Positions 1-8,069 of a DNA stretch of 64,000 bases are shown here, one piece after another (the stretch's first letter is position 1; every line of letters begins with the position of its first letter). The translations under genes were made by a program, and so were the position numbers. Below the pieces are notes generated by a model. That model had not been told where the DNA came from and made no database searches. It saw only the letters and a program-made list of their open reading frames with translations. The stretch is from Bdellovibrio sp. SKB1291214. Its GTDB lineage: Bacteria; Bdellovibrionota; Bdellovibrionia; Bdellovibrionales; Bdellovibrionaceae. The DNA is taken from the NCBI RefSeq assembly GCF_002209355.2, contig NZ_CP106855.1, forward strand, positions 3,162,001 to 3,226,000, read 5' to 3'.

Positions 1-547
1 CTTTTTGAATTTGCGTCACACCCTTCCCCTGCGTGCGGATCAACTCGATCCCACGACCAATTCGATAATGATCTGCTAAGTTTACTTTCCCTGCGTACAC
101 GGGATCGACTTTGGAAAGTTCCGCGTGCAATCGTTCGGGCCCACCTGGTTCTTGCAACTCTTTCGCTATTTGTGCTTTTACTTCGTCAGAAATCTTGGTG
201 ACTGGATACATGCCTTTTTCAATCGCCATGAAATAAAAGCCCGTACCGCCCACTACAAATGCCGGCGTTCCATCTGGAAGGGCATCCATAGTTTTCATAA
301 AATCTTCGCAATAAGTTCCAGCGGTGCTTTCGCTTGGAGGATCGACATACCCCAAGAGATAATGGGGAACCAAGTTTACTTCTTCTGCTGTGGGTTTTGC
401 AGCGCCAATTTGAACTTTAGAATAACACTGAACGGAATCGCAATTTAAAATCACGCCGCCGAATTCCCGCGCAAGTTTAAGCGCCCACTCGCTTTTACCA
501 GTGGCGGTCGAACCAACAACGAAAATAACGGGTTTGTTTTTATTCAT
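1..547 (-). CDS. miaA: tRNA dimethylallyltransferase MiaA (3' end outside window)
   Basis: Transfers a dimethylallyl group to A37 of tRNAs that read codons starting with U. The reading frame starts at an ATG at 547 and is open to the left edge, so only about 182 N-terminal residues are present. Visible landmarks are a P-loop GSTATGKS at residues 12-19, the NCDSVQCYS segment holding the conserved Asp of the substrate site, and GGTGFYF, all in MiaA order. The ATG shares one base with the mutL stop (TAATG), so the two are probably translationally coupled; mutL next to miaA is a common bacterial arrangement. Assignment is firm; the C-terminal part cannot be judged here. Confidence 0.95.
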   Translation of the reverse strand, partial: MNKNKPVIFVVGSTATGKSEWALKLAREFGGVILNCDSVQCYSKVQIGAAKPTAEEVNLVPHYLLGYVDPPSESTAGTYCEDFMKTMDALPDGTPAFVVGGTGFYFMAIEKGMYPVTKISDEVKAQIAKELQEPGGPERLHAELSKVDPVYAGKVNLADHYRIGRGIELIRTQGKGVTQIQK

Positions 548-2481
548 TAAACAATTCGTCCAAAGTCCTTTTCAAGTTTATAGAACGGATACTCCACGCT
601 CACAGGTCGTCCATGAGGACAGAAACTGGATAACGGGAAGTGATCCATCTCGCGCAAAAGATTCTTCATCTGATCGATACTCAGCGCCTGGCCTGCACGC
701 ACCACAGAATGGCACGCCATCGTGGCACAGATATCTCCCACAGCTCTTTCCAAAGAATAGCTGCCACCTTGATCAACAACCTCTGTTGCCATGCGATCCA
801 AAACTTTTCCTAAGATAGATTCTTTAATAAATAACGGAGCCGCCTTCACACCCACAGTGCCCGGGCCAAGGGCTTCAATGAAAACTCCCAAGCGTTCAAT
901 ATCTTTAGCAAGCACGAGCAAGCCTTCGACTTTTTCAGGGGACATATCAATTGCCAGGGGAAATAGGAAATCTTGAATATCAATCTTCCCACCCTTCCAA
1001 GCAATCATCAGTTTTTCATAGGCAACACGTTCGTGAGCAGCATGTTGATCCACGAAAACCATTTTTTCGCGATGTTGAGTTACAATATAAGTAAGATTAG
1101 CTTGCCCCAAAACTTCCAGAGATGACCAGTAACCACCACTGACCGGAGCAATTGCCTCTGATGTCGCTTCAGTCCCATGGTTTCTTGAAGCCTGGAATTC
1201 ACCACGAGATTCTGCAGCCTCTGCCAAAGCTTGATAGCTCATTTGCGGCTGTTGAACCGAGGCCGTTGGAAAACTGAAATCTTTTTTCTGAAATTGAGTC
1301 GTTTTAAAAGTTGAATCCTGAAAGGCCAAGTTTTCCTTAGGCATTTCCTGAGCCGAGTCCTGCCTTGTGACCTCACCGGAATAGTTTGCAAAATTAGGCA
1401 AACCCTTCGCCGAAGAATATGTCGCTGAAGGATCCGAGTAATCAATAGCCCCGCCTGCATCGTTGAATTGCGACTGAGAACGAAGTTGACCACTTTGCTG
1501 AATCCATGGAGCATTTTCCAGAGTCGAGCGCAAAGCTCCCGCCACCGCACGGAATGCCAGAGAGGGATCATGGAATTTCACTTGGGATTTCGTCGGGTGA
1601 ATGTTCACGTCAATATATTCAGGATCAGTTTCAACCCAGACACAGGCGATCGGATATTCGCCGTGCATAAGAAGACTGCGATAGGCTTCATTCACCGCTG
1701 CCTGCAAACTGCGATCTTGAATCCAGCGATTCTGCGCAAACAGCCAAATATTTTTCGCGGTCTTAGCAACGTTATGGGGATCCGCAAACACCGCATAGGC
1801 CTTTACGTATTCACGTTGTGCTTCACCGACGAACAGGGGTTTGATTTCAAGAATCTGCTCCGCCCGTTCCTTGCGATCTTTGCAAGCTGGCCAGAAATTG
1901 ACGAGCTTGGAATTTTCTTGGATACGAAACTCAACATCGTAATGAGCCAATGCCATGGCCTTTAATGTTGTTTTAATCGCCGTGTGTTCTGCGGCATCTG
2001 ATTTTAAAAACTTCAAACGCGCAGGCATATTTTCGAACAAGTTTTCCATCAGGACCGTTGTGCCCTGAGAGCCCCCCACGCGATCCATGGGCTGCTTTTT
2101 TCCGTAGACGCTGACAAGTTGGTAGGCCTGCTCATCGCCCTCACGACGAGTTGTCAGAGTCATTTTACTAACCGAAGAAATACTGGCCAGGGCTTCCCCA
2201 CGGAAACCGAAAGTTTTTAAACTCCACAAATCATCCGATTTGGAAATTTTGCTGGTCGCAAAACGATCCAAGGCTTTTGGCAAATCTTCAGGCGACATGC
2301 CTTTACCGTTGTCGATCACTTTTACGATGCGACCGCCATCAAAGAACTCGACATGCACGCGCGTGGCACCTGCATCAATAGAATTTTCGACGAGTTCTTT
2401 AACAAGATGAGCAGGACGCTCAACCACCTCGCCCGCAGCGATTTGGTCGACAACTTCCGGAGATAAAACTTGAATAGACAT
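547..2481 (-). CDS. mutL: DNA mismatch repair protein MutL
   Basis: Mismatch-repair ATPase and nuclease that links MutS mismatch recognition to strand incision. The N-terminal GHKL ATPase shows motif I (ELVENSIDAGA), motif II (DNGKGM) and motif III (GFRGEAL). A long low-complexity linker follows, then a C-terminal domain with the endonuclease signature DQHAAHERVAYE (DQHAxxExxxxE), ACHSVVRAGQ and CPHGRP. It is therefore a nuclease-competent MutL of the kind found in bacteria without MutH. I chose the ATG giving MSIQVLSPEV, which matches the family N-terminus, over an ATG four codons upstream (2493); neither has a well-spaced ribosome binding site. miaA follows with a one-base overlap. Confidence 0.96.
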   Translation of the reverse strand: MSIQVLSPEVVDQIAAGEVVERPAHLVKELVENSIDAGATRVHVEFFDGGRIVKVIDNGKGMSPEDLPKALDRFATSKISKSDDLWSLKTFGFRGEALASISSVSKMTLTTRREGDEQAYQLVSVYGKKQPMDRVGGSQGTTVLMENLFENMPARLKFLKSDAAEHTAIKTTLKAMALAHYDVEFRIQENSKLVNFWPACKDRKERAEQILEIKPLFVGEAQREYVKAYAVFADPHNVAKTAKNIWLFAQNRWIQDRSLQAAVNEAYRSLLMHGEYPIACVWVETDPEYIDVNIHPTKSQVKFHDPSLAFRAVAGALRSTLENAPWIQQSGQLRSQSQFNDAGGAIDYSDPSATYSSAKGLPNFANYSGEVTRQDSAQEMPKENLAFQDSTFKTTQFQKKDFSFPTASVQQPQMSYQALAEAAESRGEFQASRNHGTEATSEAIAPVSGGYWSSLEVLGQANLTYIVTQHREKMVFVDQHAAHERVAYEKLMIAWKGGKIDIQDFLFPLAIDMSPEKVEGLLVLAKDIERLGVFIEALGPGTVGVKAAPLFIKESILGKVLDRMATEVVDQGGSYSLERAVGDICATMACHSVVRAGQALSIDQMKNLLREMDHFPLSSFCPHGRPVSVEYPFYKLEKDFGRIV

Positions 2482-2529
2482 GGGCAAAAACATGCCCTAG
2501 CAGAGCAATTAAATCAACCGCAGGCTCCT

Positions 2530-2556
2530 AAAAGGTGCCTGTCACTTTTTGGGAAT
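2530..2556. repeat. Possible dispersed GGTGCCTGTCAC motif
   Basis: AAAAGGTGCCTGTCACTTTTT in the gap between mutL and the exported nuclease gene. From memory, short elements with this GTGACAGGCACC core recur in several bacterial genomes, but only one copy is visible in this window. Confidence 0.3.
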
Positions 2557-2568
2557 GCGTTGCGCAAA

Positions 2569-3156
2569 CTAGTCTTGCGGCTTAGGACATTCGTTGTTCT
2601 GTTGGCACTTAAGCAACATCATACGCAATTGGTGAGTTTCTTTAAGATTCAGGTCCAACTCGTACGTAAAACCCTTAGCAACTGCACCCTGGGGACCCAC
2701 TGTGTAAAATGGCGTCGTCAGATCGAATTGAGAAGCCGTGTACTGGATACCATCGTAAGAGGTGAAAACCATGGCGGAGGGATTCTTTTCAAGGTTCCAG
2801 AAAAAACGCTGAAGTTGGGATTTCGCCTTCAACAAAGCCCCGTCAAAACTTTTCCAGCACTTTACTTCACCCATCAAAACGACTTTATTCGTCGCGCGAT
2901 CGATGATCACTGTGTCTAGCTCCCCGATCGTCAAACCACCTGCGCTGTATTCAATATCTCCTGTGATCAAGTACTGATTGTCCGGATAGATTTTCTCTAA
3001 ACGAACACGCTCAAGCTCTTCGCAAACAGCGCCATCGGGATCAAAATTAACCGCTTTGTTTCTAAGTATTTCAAATGCCGCGTTCACATCGCCCGCAAAT
3101 GCCAGTTGAGAGAAAAGAAGAGAAACAACGCCAATAAGATAAAGAGATTTAAACAT
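2569..3156 (-). CDS. Exported PD-(D/E)XK nuclease-like protein
   Basis: About 195 residues. The start at 3156 gives a clean Sec signal peptide (MFKSLYLIGVVSLLFSQLAFAG), so the product is predicted to be periplasmic or secreted; the ATG 18 codons upstream would bury the signal. The mature part contains GELDTVIIDR, then GEVKCWKS about 13 residues later, and a downstream QLQRF helix. This spacing of E, D, then ExK followed by a Gln fits the core of the PD-(D/E)XK nuclease fold, and the segment resembles NERD-type domains. Function is inferred from these motifs only. Two Cys near the C-terminus (LKCQQNNEC) could form a disulfide. It appears monocistronic. Confidence 0.6.
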   Translation of the reverse strand: MFKSLYLIGVVSLLFSQLAFAGDVNAAFEILRNKAVNFDPDGAVCEELERVRLEKIYPDNQYLITGDIEYSAGGLTIGELDTVIIDRATNKVVLMGEVKCWKSFDGALLKAKSQLQRFFWNLEKNPSAMVFTSYDGIQYTASQFDLTTPFYTVGPQGAVAKGFTYELDLNLKETHQLRMMLLKCQQNNECPKPQD

Positions 3157-3254
3157 GAAGGCCTTGTAACCCACGGCCTTCAAAATCGTCACCCATAACG
3201 CCACGCGCATGCCAATTCTTTCCCACCGTGCAGGCAGGAAGGATGCCGGTGGAC

Positions 3255-4133
3255 CTAGAAATCCAGGCCGACAGAAACGGAGTAACCGAGGTACCCCTCT
3301 TTTTCCCAGTAATATTTGATGTCGGGACGAATCGAAACACGCTTGATTCTATAAGCTGCCCCCACATTGAACAAAACTCCCAACGTCATATCGTCCGCGG
3401 AATATCCATCTTGGGAGCCCGTTAAGGTCAGATCAAAGTGCGAGTACTTAAACATCGGCCCGAAACCATAAAAGAAAATCAGATCTTTTCCTTTTGGTAA
3501 AACCGTTTGAAATAAAAAATCCAAAATCACGATGTAACCACTGCCCTCGTGGCCGGTATATTCTTTATAGTAATCTGGTGCACCCGAATGAAACAGAATA
3601 TTGCTTTCAGTGTACATGTCCCCGGAAAAAAGCGTGTTGTAACCGTGAAACTTCAATCCATAAAACGTCGTCATGGCATTGCGACGTCCACCCATTGTGT
3701 CTTCTGCATAATCAATGAAGTCCATTGAAAGACCGCGATAGCGACTGGCAAAGAAAGGCCTTTTGCCTCGCGCGTGGGCTTCGTCGGCTTCCTCTTCAGC
3801 TTGCGCGGCTTCGTGCAAGTCCTCGGCCCGAATTACACCGGGACGAATTTCTGCATCAGAAACCCAGCCCGTCACACCTGGTTTTAACCGGATTTTATAG
3901 AAAGGACCTTTTTTGCCTTTAGAGATTTGAAAGACCTGCCCTTGCTTAAGGACTGCCATCACCGGAGCATCAAAGTCAGGATCTTTATAAATTTGTGCTT
4001 CGTCGGCGATGATGGTTCCCTTTTGTACTTGCGCGAGCACAACTTCAGGAACCAGGGAGATAAGAAATAAGAAAGCGACGCTTCGAAAAGTACGAAGCGC
4101 AACCTTCTTATTTAAAGCGCATAAGCCAAACAC
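3255..4133 (-). CDS. Exported SH3-domain protein with C-terminal barrel-like region
   Basis: About 293 residues from a GTG at 4133, preceded by GAGG nine bases upstream; an in-frame ATG lies at 4196 but gives an unusually long pre-signal extension. The hydrophobic segment VAFLFLISLVPEVVLA ends in a signal-peptidase-like site. Residues after it form a bacterial SH3-type module (GTIIADEAQIYKDPDFDAP to VTGWVSDAEI). The C-terminal half alternates polar and aromatic residues and ends in YSVSVGLDF, a typical terminal beta strand of an outer-membrane barrel. The 5' end overlaps the glycosyltransferase gene by about 26 bases. I infer an envelope protein that may bind peptidoglycan; no specific family is recognised. 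Confidence 0.65.
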   Translation of the reverse strand: MFGLCALNKKVALRTFRSVAFLFLISLVPEVVLAQVQKGTIIADEAQIYKDPDFDAPVMAVLKQGQVFQISKGKKGPFYKIRLKPGVTGWVSDAEIRPGVIRAEDLHEAAQAEEEADEAHARGKRPFFASRYRGLSMDFIDYAEDTMGGRRNAMTTFYGLKFHGYNTLFSGDMYTESNILFHSGAPDYYKEYTGHEGSGYIVILDFLFQTVLPKGKDLIFFYGFGPMFKYSHFDLTLTGSQDGYSADDMTLGVLFNVGAAYRIKRVSIRPDIKYYWEKEGYLGYSVSVGLDF

Positions 4134-4803
4134 GCCAGAAAGCCTCAAGCACGATTTTAAGAGACATTTTAGATTGTCCCACGCGACGGTCTTCAAACAC
4201 GATTGGAGACTCTGCTCCCTTAAAGCCTTTTTTCATAGCTTTGTATTTCAATTCAATTTGGAAGCTGTAACCGTTGGACTCAACCGTTGCGAGATCAATA
4301 CCGATTAAAGTTTCCTTTTTCCAAGCGTTGAATCCGCCCGTCCAGTCGTTCAAGGGGAAACCCAAGATCAAACGAGAATAGATACCACCACCGCGAGAAA
4401 TGATCTTGCGCATAAGACCCCAGTTCACAGTGCGGCCACCCGCTACATATCGTGAACCAACTGCGAAATCATTTTGCTTCAATGTATTCAAAAGTGGACC
4501 CAAATCCTCGGGACGATGAGAGAAGTCCGCATCCATCTCGACGATGGCTTCGTAACCTTGGTCAATCCCCCAACGAAAACCCGCAATATAAGCCTTACCC
4601 AAACCCTGTTTGCCAGGACGAGAAAGTAGATTCAATTGAGGAAGGGATTTTTGCATTTCACGCACAATAGACCCTGTACCATCAGGAGAGTTGTCATCAA
4701 CCACCAGGATATCAACGCCCAAATTTTGAGCAAACACAGCTGGAACAATAGTTTGAACGTTTTCTTTTTCGTTGTACGTAGGAATAACAATCAGAGTTTT
4801 CAT
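4108..4803 (-). CDS. Polyprenol-phosphate sugar synthase (DPM1-like GT2)
   Basis: A 231-residue family-2 glycosyltransferase that probably moves a sugar, typically mannose, from a nucleotide sugar to a polyprenyl phosphate at the inner face of the cytoplasmic membrane. It has the DPM1/Ppm1 pattern: LIVIPTYNEKENV at the N-terminus, VVDDNSPDGT, GKAYIAGF, the metal-binding MDADFSHRPED and the downstream TGGFNAW block. There are no C-terminal membrane helices, so it belongs to the short soluble or peripheral class. Length is normal for DPM1-type enzymes. Its stop lies inside the 5' end of the SH3-domain gene. The sugar and the final acceptor cannot be told from sequence. Confidence 0.85.
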   Translation of the reverse strand: MKTLIVIPTYNEKENVQTIVPAVFAQNLGVDILVVDDNSPDGTGSIVREMQKSLPQLNLLSRPGKQGLGKAYIAGFRWGIDQGYEAIVEMDADFSHRPEDLGPLLNTLKQNDFAVGSRYVAGGRTVNWGLMRKIISRGGGIYSRLILGFPLNDWTGGFNAWKKETLIGIDLATVESNGYSFQIELKYKAMKKGFKGAESPIVFEDRRVGQSKMSLKIVLEAFWRVWLMRFK

Positions 4804-4868
4804 GCCCCTAACTTGGCATAAACCACCGGGGCTGGCAACAACAGGAATGGACTTGAGGACATGTTCTC

Positions 4869-4885
4869 CTCCGGCGACGCCGGAG
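4869..4885. repeat. CTCCGGC palindrome, copy 1
   Basis: Perfect 7-bp inverted repeat, CTCCGGC-GAC-GCCGGAG, in the short gap between two minus-strand genes. The same arms recur at 11590 and 13068 with different loops, so this looks like a dispersed REP-like palindrome and not a unique terminator; no T-run follows on either strand. Confidence 0.55.
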
Positions 4886-4909
4886 TGCTTCCCGAAATGG
4901 GGCTCTTCG

Positions 4910-5344
4910 TTAAACCGAACGAGAAACTAGCTTACCTTTGCCCTTGGATTCCAAGGCATCGACCTTCTTGGGAGTGATGGTGGGCAGGTTCAATGGTTTG
5001 CTGAGCAAATACTTCGGGTCTTCTTTACGACGGTCCAATTGAAACTTTACTTTTTCAGCAGCTGCTTTGGAGTCTTTTACGTAAAGAATGGGATCAAAAC
5101 CGCACACGCGGCACACCACCGCCAAGCGCCAGCGAATTTGCACGAACACTTCAGAAATCGCCAAACACACAACAAAGGCAATCATCACGCGCGGATCGTA
5201 TTCTTGCCAGATGGCGAACATAATCACCACAGCCGCCATGGCAGAGGCGATGATATTCATCACACCGATATTTTTCTTACGATAAATATTGCGGGGAGTT
5301 TTACAGAAGGCGCAGTAACAGTTGTGTTTGGATTTAAAGAACAT
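4910..5344 (-). CDS. Small membrane protein with two CxxC pairs
   Basis: About 144 residues from the ATG at 5344. Not recognised as a named family. It carries CYCAFCKTPR near the N-terminus, two adjacent hydrophobic segments (around IIASAMAAVVIMFAIW and VMIAFVVCLAISEVFV), then CRVCGFDP and a charged C-terminal tail ending near KGKGKLVSRSV. The two CxxC pairs flanking the membrane hairpin could bind one zinc ion if both face the same side, as the topology allows. It is divergent from the barrel gene at 5424 with under 80 bases between, so the two share a promoter region. Confidence 0.6.
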   Translation of the reverse strand: MFFKSKHNCYCAFCKTPRNIYRKKNIGVMNIIASAMAAVVIMFAIWQEYDPRVMIAFVVCLAISEVFVQIRWRLAVVCRVCGFDPILYVKDSKAAAEKVKFQLDRRKEDPKYLLSKPLNLPTITPKKVDALESKGKGKLVSRSV

Positions 5345-5423
5345 ACATCTAGTTTGCCAAAAACAAGGTCTAGAATGAAAGATCAATTTTTGAGAAATCA
5401 CAAACCACTGCTAGAATCAGCGT

Positions 5424-6077
5424 ATGACTAAACTAAAAACGATCCAATTCGCTATGGTTTCTATTGCTACTGTTTTCTCCTCTACGATGGTCCTGGCCGC
5501 TTCTGGCGCGGATTACACGGAAGTCTCTTATGATGACCTTGTCAACGAGCTCAGCCAAAAAAAGTCTACTTATGAGCAGACTGTAAAAGACGCCAACGGT
5601 CCTCAGTCACATATCGGCATTGGATACGTGAACGGCTTCACTAATATTTCAACGGGCGGCGAAAGCTTCAATCGCCACACTTCTGGTATTCAACTTTCTG
5701 CGGGTCGCGATTTGAGCTCTCGCAACATCTATGGCGAAGTGATTTTCCGTAACTATGGCTCCAATGATGGTGCGAACGAAGAATTCTCTTTGCGTGAACT
5801 GGAAGCCAAAGTGGGTTACACGAATCAGATTGAAGGTGTTTGGAATTATTCTGTAAGCAGCGGACTTTCTGCTCGTATGCTTAAGTACTCCAATCCATCT
5901 AAAGACATGTCGGTGGATGAAACCAATCCTTCATTGGTTATTGCCAGCGGAATTTTTGCACAAGTTCACCGTAATATTTCTGTAGGTATTGAAGGCAGTG
6001 CTCGCACAGCCATGGTTAATAAGCCTTCTGACAAAGACTCTTTTGACTTCGCGTTTCGCTTGAACACTTCTCTGTAA
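5424..6077 (+). CDS. Exported outer-membrane barrel-like protein
   Basis: 217 residues with a typical Sec signal peptide (residues 1 to about 25, ending MVLAASG). A short region that could form a helix (YDDLVNELSQKKSTYEQTV) precedes a run of alternating amphipathic strands such as HIGIGYVNGF, GIQLSAGRDL, NIYGEVIFRNYG and FDFAFRLNTSL. This pattern and the length suggest a small eight-stranded outer-membrane barrel; the last strand lacks a terminal aromatic residue, which weakens the call. Family unknown. The next gene follows closely on the same strand. Confidence 0.6.
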   Translation: MTKLKTIQFAMVSIATVFSSTMVLAASGADYTEVSYDDLVNELSQKKSTYEQTVKDANGPQSHIGIGYVNGFTNISTGGESFNRHTSGIQLSAGRDLSSRNIYGEVIFRNYGSNDGANEEFSLRELEAKVGYTNQIEGVWNYSVSSGLSARMLKYSNPSKDMSVDETNPSLVIASGIFAQVHRNISVGIEGSARTAMVNKPSDKDSFDFAFRLNTSL

Positions 6078-6094
6078 TTCGTAATACTGGGCGA

Positions 6095-6763
6095 GTGGAT
6101 ACACTCGCCTTACTTCTTAGCCTTTTTGGTTTTCTTGCCTGCCTTGCCGTTTTGACTAACAAAGCGCGCGCCCGAGTTCACTACGATAAAGAACTACAGC
6201 CTAACTGTTTACTGACTCGCTGGCCCCTGTTGTTCGTCACAGGTCCCCGCAGCTTTTTTTATTTCTCGAACTATTGGAACATCTATCCGTCATACCTTGC
6301 TGAACATGGCTATGAAGTTTTTCACTTGCGACTTCCTTGGAGCAATTCCCTGCTGCGCCAATCACGTGCCATCGAATTTTTAAAAGCCCAGGATGCCGCC
6401 AAGCTTCGCTTTCATTTGGTAATGGACTCTGCCACTCTACAAGAGTTCCAAACGATCCTCAAAGATCTGCGTCCCGAATGCATCATCAGCATCACTGAAA
6501 TTACCGACTCAGAAAACAAATCACAGACAAATTCCCTGCGGGCCCCAGTTGTTCCCCAAGAAACGATCGAAGCCCTGCCGTCTCGACAAGGCAGTTTCTT
6601 TATAAAATGGGCCTATCAACTTCATCGCCTGATTTTACCGGGCCGTCCTCTTTCCTCACTCAGCGCCCTCGGCGCCGTCGAAGAAACTCAACTTCAAAAT
6701 GCCCGCCTCCTTTTGGAAAGAGCCCAATCCCTTGCCGAAATGGATCTGCGCGAAGACTTGTGA
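6095..6763 (+). CDS. Hypothetical protein, alpha/beta-hydrolase-like remnant
   Basis: 222 residues from a GTG at 6095, 17 bases after the preceding stop. An N-terminal hydrophobic segment (LALLLSLFGFLACLAVL) could be a membrane anchor. The following region, with PLLFVTGPRSFFYFSNYW and YLAEHGYEVFHLRLPW, resembles the first strands of lipase-type alpha/beta hydrolases, but no nucleophile elbow (GxSxG) is visible; the equivalent stretch reads LRFHLVMDSATLQ. I infer either a degenerate hydrolase or a chance resemblance. No catalytic function is claimed. Confidence 0.5.
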   Translation: MDTLALLLSLFGFLACLAVLTNKARARVHYDKELQPNCLLTRWPLLFVTGPRSFFYFSNYWNIYPSYLAEHGYEVFHLRLPWSNSLLRQSRAIEFLKAQDAAKLRFHLVMDSATLQEFQTILKDLRPECIISITEITDSENKSQTNSLRAPVVPQETIEALPSRQGSFFIKWAYQLHRLILPGRPLSSLSALGAVEETQLQNARLLLERAQSLAEMDLREDL

Positions 6764-6765
6764 GT

Positions 6766-6873
6766 ATGAGGCGATTGCACAGCTTAAGGGCCCTGCTCCT
6801 TCTCGCGATCTCAGAACAACTAGTTCTGCTTGCTAAGAACTACACCCTCGTGATCAAATGGGCTCATGACTGA
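6766..6873 (+). CDS. Possible 35-residue hydrophobic peptide
   Basis: A short frame begins three bases after the previous stop and overlaps the next gene by eight bases, filling an otherwise empty 100-base gap on the coding strand. It has a basic start (MRRLHSLR), a hydrophobic core (ALLLLAISEQLVLLAK) and a short tail. Position and hydrophobicity are the only support; there is no clear ribosome binding site. It may instead be untranslated spacer. Confidence 0.25.
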   Translation: MRRLHSLRALLLLAISEQLVLLAKNYTLVIKWAHD

Positions 6874-7429
6874 TTATCGCGATGTTACCCCTGGTAATGA
6901 ACCCAAAATGCAAACCGCTAAAGAAGTTTTCAATTATGTGATTGATTACCTTCGCCACCCGGTTCAAAAAATTAAAAATCTTCCAGACTGGAAGTGGTCC
7001 ACGTTGCTAATTACGATCATCGTGATTTCAATGATTTCGGGTGTTATCTCCGGACTGATTCCTCCCAATGTCTATCGCATCGGTTCGGGTTTGATCTTTG
7101 CCCCGTTCATCGCAGTCGTTATGGCTTGGCTGGGCGGAGTTTTCATTTATTATTACTTTCAAGTTTTTGAAAAGCGCACGTGTTCACTTCGTAAGATCTT
7201 TACCTTGATTCTTTTCTCGAACATTCCATTTTTCATCTTCCAAGCAGGATCCGAGTTGATTCCGCCAATCACGTTGGTTGGTTTTGCATTCACAGCCTTA
7301 CTCATGGCCGTGGGATTGACCGAAAACTTCAGCATGGAAAAGCGCAGATCATTACGCCTAGTAACGATCCTGTTCGCTTGCGTGTTCTTCCTGTGGCTCT
7401 ATAACCGCATCGAAGTCGCCAGAATGTAA
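6866..7429 (+). CDS. Yip1-like polytopic membrane protein
   Basis: 187 residues. After a soluble N-terminus with FNYVIDYLRHPVQKIKNLPDW there are about five hydrophobic segments: LLITIIVISMISGVISGLI, FAPFIAVVMAWLGGVFIYYY, IFTLILFSNIPFFIF, ITLVGFAFTALLMAVGL and LVTILFACVFFLWLY. The layout, and a core with Gly and Pro between helices, resemble bacterial proteins of the Yip1 domain family, whose role is poorly known. It ends a plus-strand run and is followed by a strong terminator at 7519. The Yip1 assignment is tentative. Confidence 0.6.
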   Translation: MTDYRDVTPGNEPKMQTAKEVFNYVIDYLRHPVQKIKNLPDWKWSTLLITIIVISMISGVISGLIPPNVYRIGSGLIFAPFIAVVMAWLGGVFIYYYFQVFEKRTCSLRKIFTLILFSNIPFFIFQAGSELIPPITLVGFAFTALLMAVGLTENFSMEKRRSLRLVTILFACVFFLWLYNRIEVARM

Positions 7430-7518
7430 ACTGCGGACGGCCGCACCTCCGCTCCGGTTACTGGCCGCGTTAATGAACTCCGCGAAACAGCTGTAAGTGT
7501 GACTAAAAGTAGTTTGTA

Positions 7519-7552
7519 TAAAAAAAGGCACCTCATCGGTGCCTTTTTTTTT
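7519..7552. terminator. Bidirectional intrinsic terminator
   Basis: Stem GGCACC, loop TCATC, stem GGTGCC, flanked by an A-run on the left and nine Ts on the right. It sits between the convergent Yip1-like gene and dut and can serve both. Confidence 0.9.
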
Positions 7553-7619
7553 GATAGTTATTTTTTTTACTCTTCAGCACAAACTTGGCGATCCACCAAG
7601 AAATAGCTCTGATACCCTG

Positions 7620-8069
7620 TTAAGCGCGACCCGTAGAACCGAAGCCACCCGCACCACGTTCAGTTTCAGTCAACTCGTGAGCCAAAACGAAGTTTGCTTG
7701 GTAAACCGGAGCCACAACCAATTGAGCGCAGCGTTCTTGATCACCGATCGTAACTGCTGCATCACCCAAATTGATCACGATAATTTTAACTTCACCACGA
7801 TAGTCAGCATCGATAGTCCCCGGCGTGTTCAAAACAGTCAGACCATTTTTAGCAGCCCAACCACTGCGAGGACGTGCTTGGATTTCAAAACCCATTGGGA
7901 TTTCAAAGCTCAAACCTGTTGGAATCATCGCACGTTGACCTGGCTCTAAAACTACAGGGCCATCCAGTTGCGCGCGTACATCAACACCTGAAGCGCCAGC
8001 CGATTGATAAGCAGGCAATTCACCTTTGAAGTTTTCAAGAGTCTTAATTTTTACGTTCACTTTATTCAT
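7620..8069 (-). CDS. dut: dUTP pyrophosphatase
   Basis: Hydrolyses dUTP to dUMP and pyrophosphate, keeping uracil out of DNA and feeding dTMP synthesis; trimeric and cytoplasmic in this family. At 149 residues it has the normal length and all five motifs: SAGASGVDVRA, PRSGWAAKNGL, the catalytic NTPGTIDADYRGE, IGDQERCAQLVVAPV and the C-terminal ERGAGGFGSTG that closes over the active site. Its ATG overlaps the stop of the M16 peptidase gene (ATGA), implying translational coupling at the end of the pnp transcript. A terminator lies downstream at 7519. Confidence 0.97.
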   Translation of the reverse strand: MNKVNVKIKTLENFKGELPAYQSAGASGVDVRAQLDGPVVLEPGQRAMIPTGLSFEIPMGFEIQARPRSGWAAKNGLTVLNTPGTIDADYRGEVKIIVINLGDAAVTIGDQERCAQLVVAPVYQANFVLAHELTETERGAGGFGSTGRA

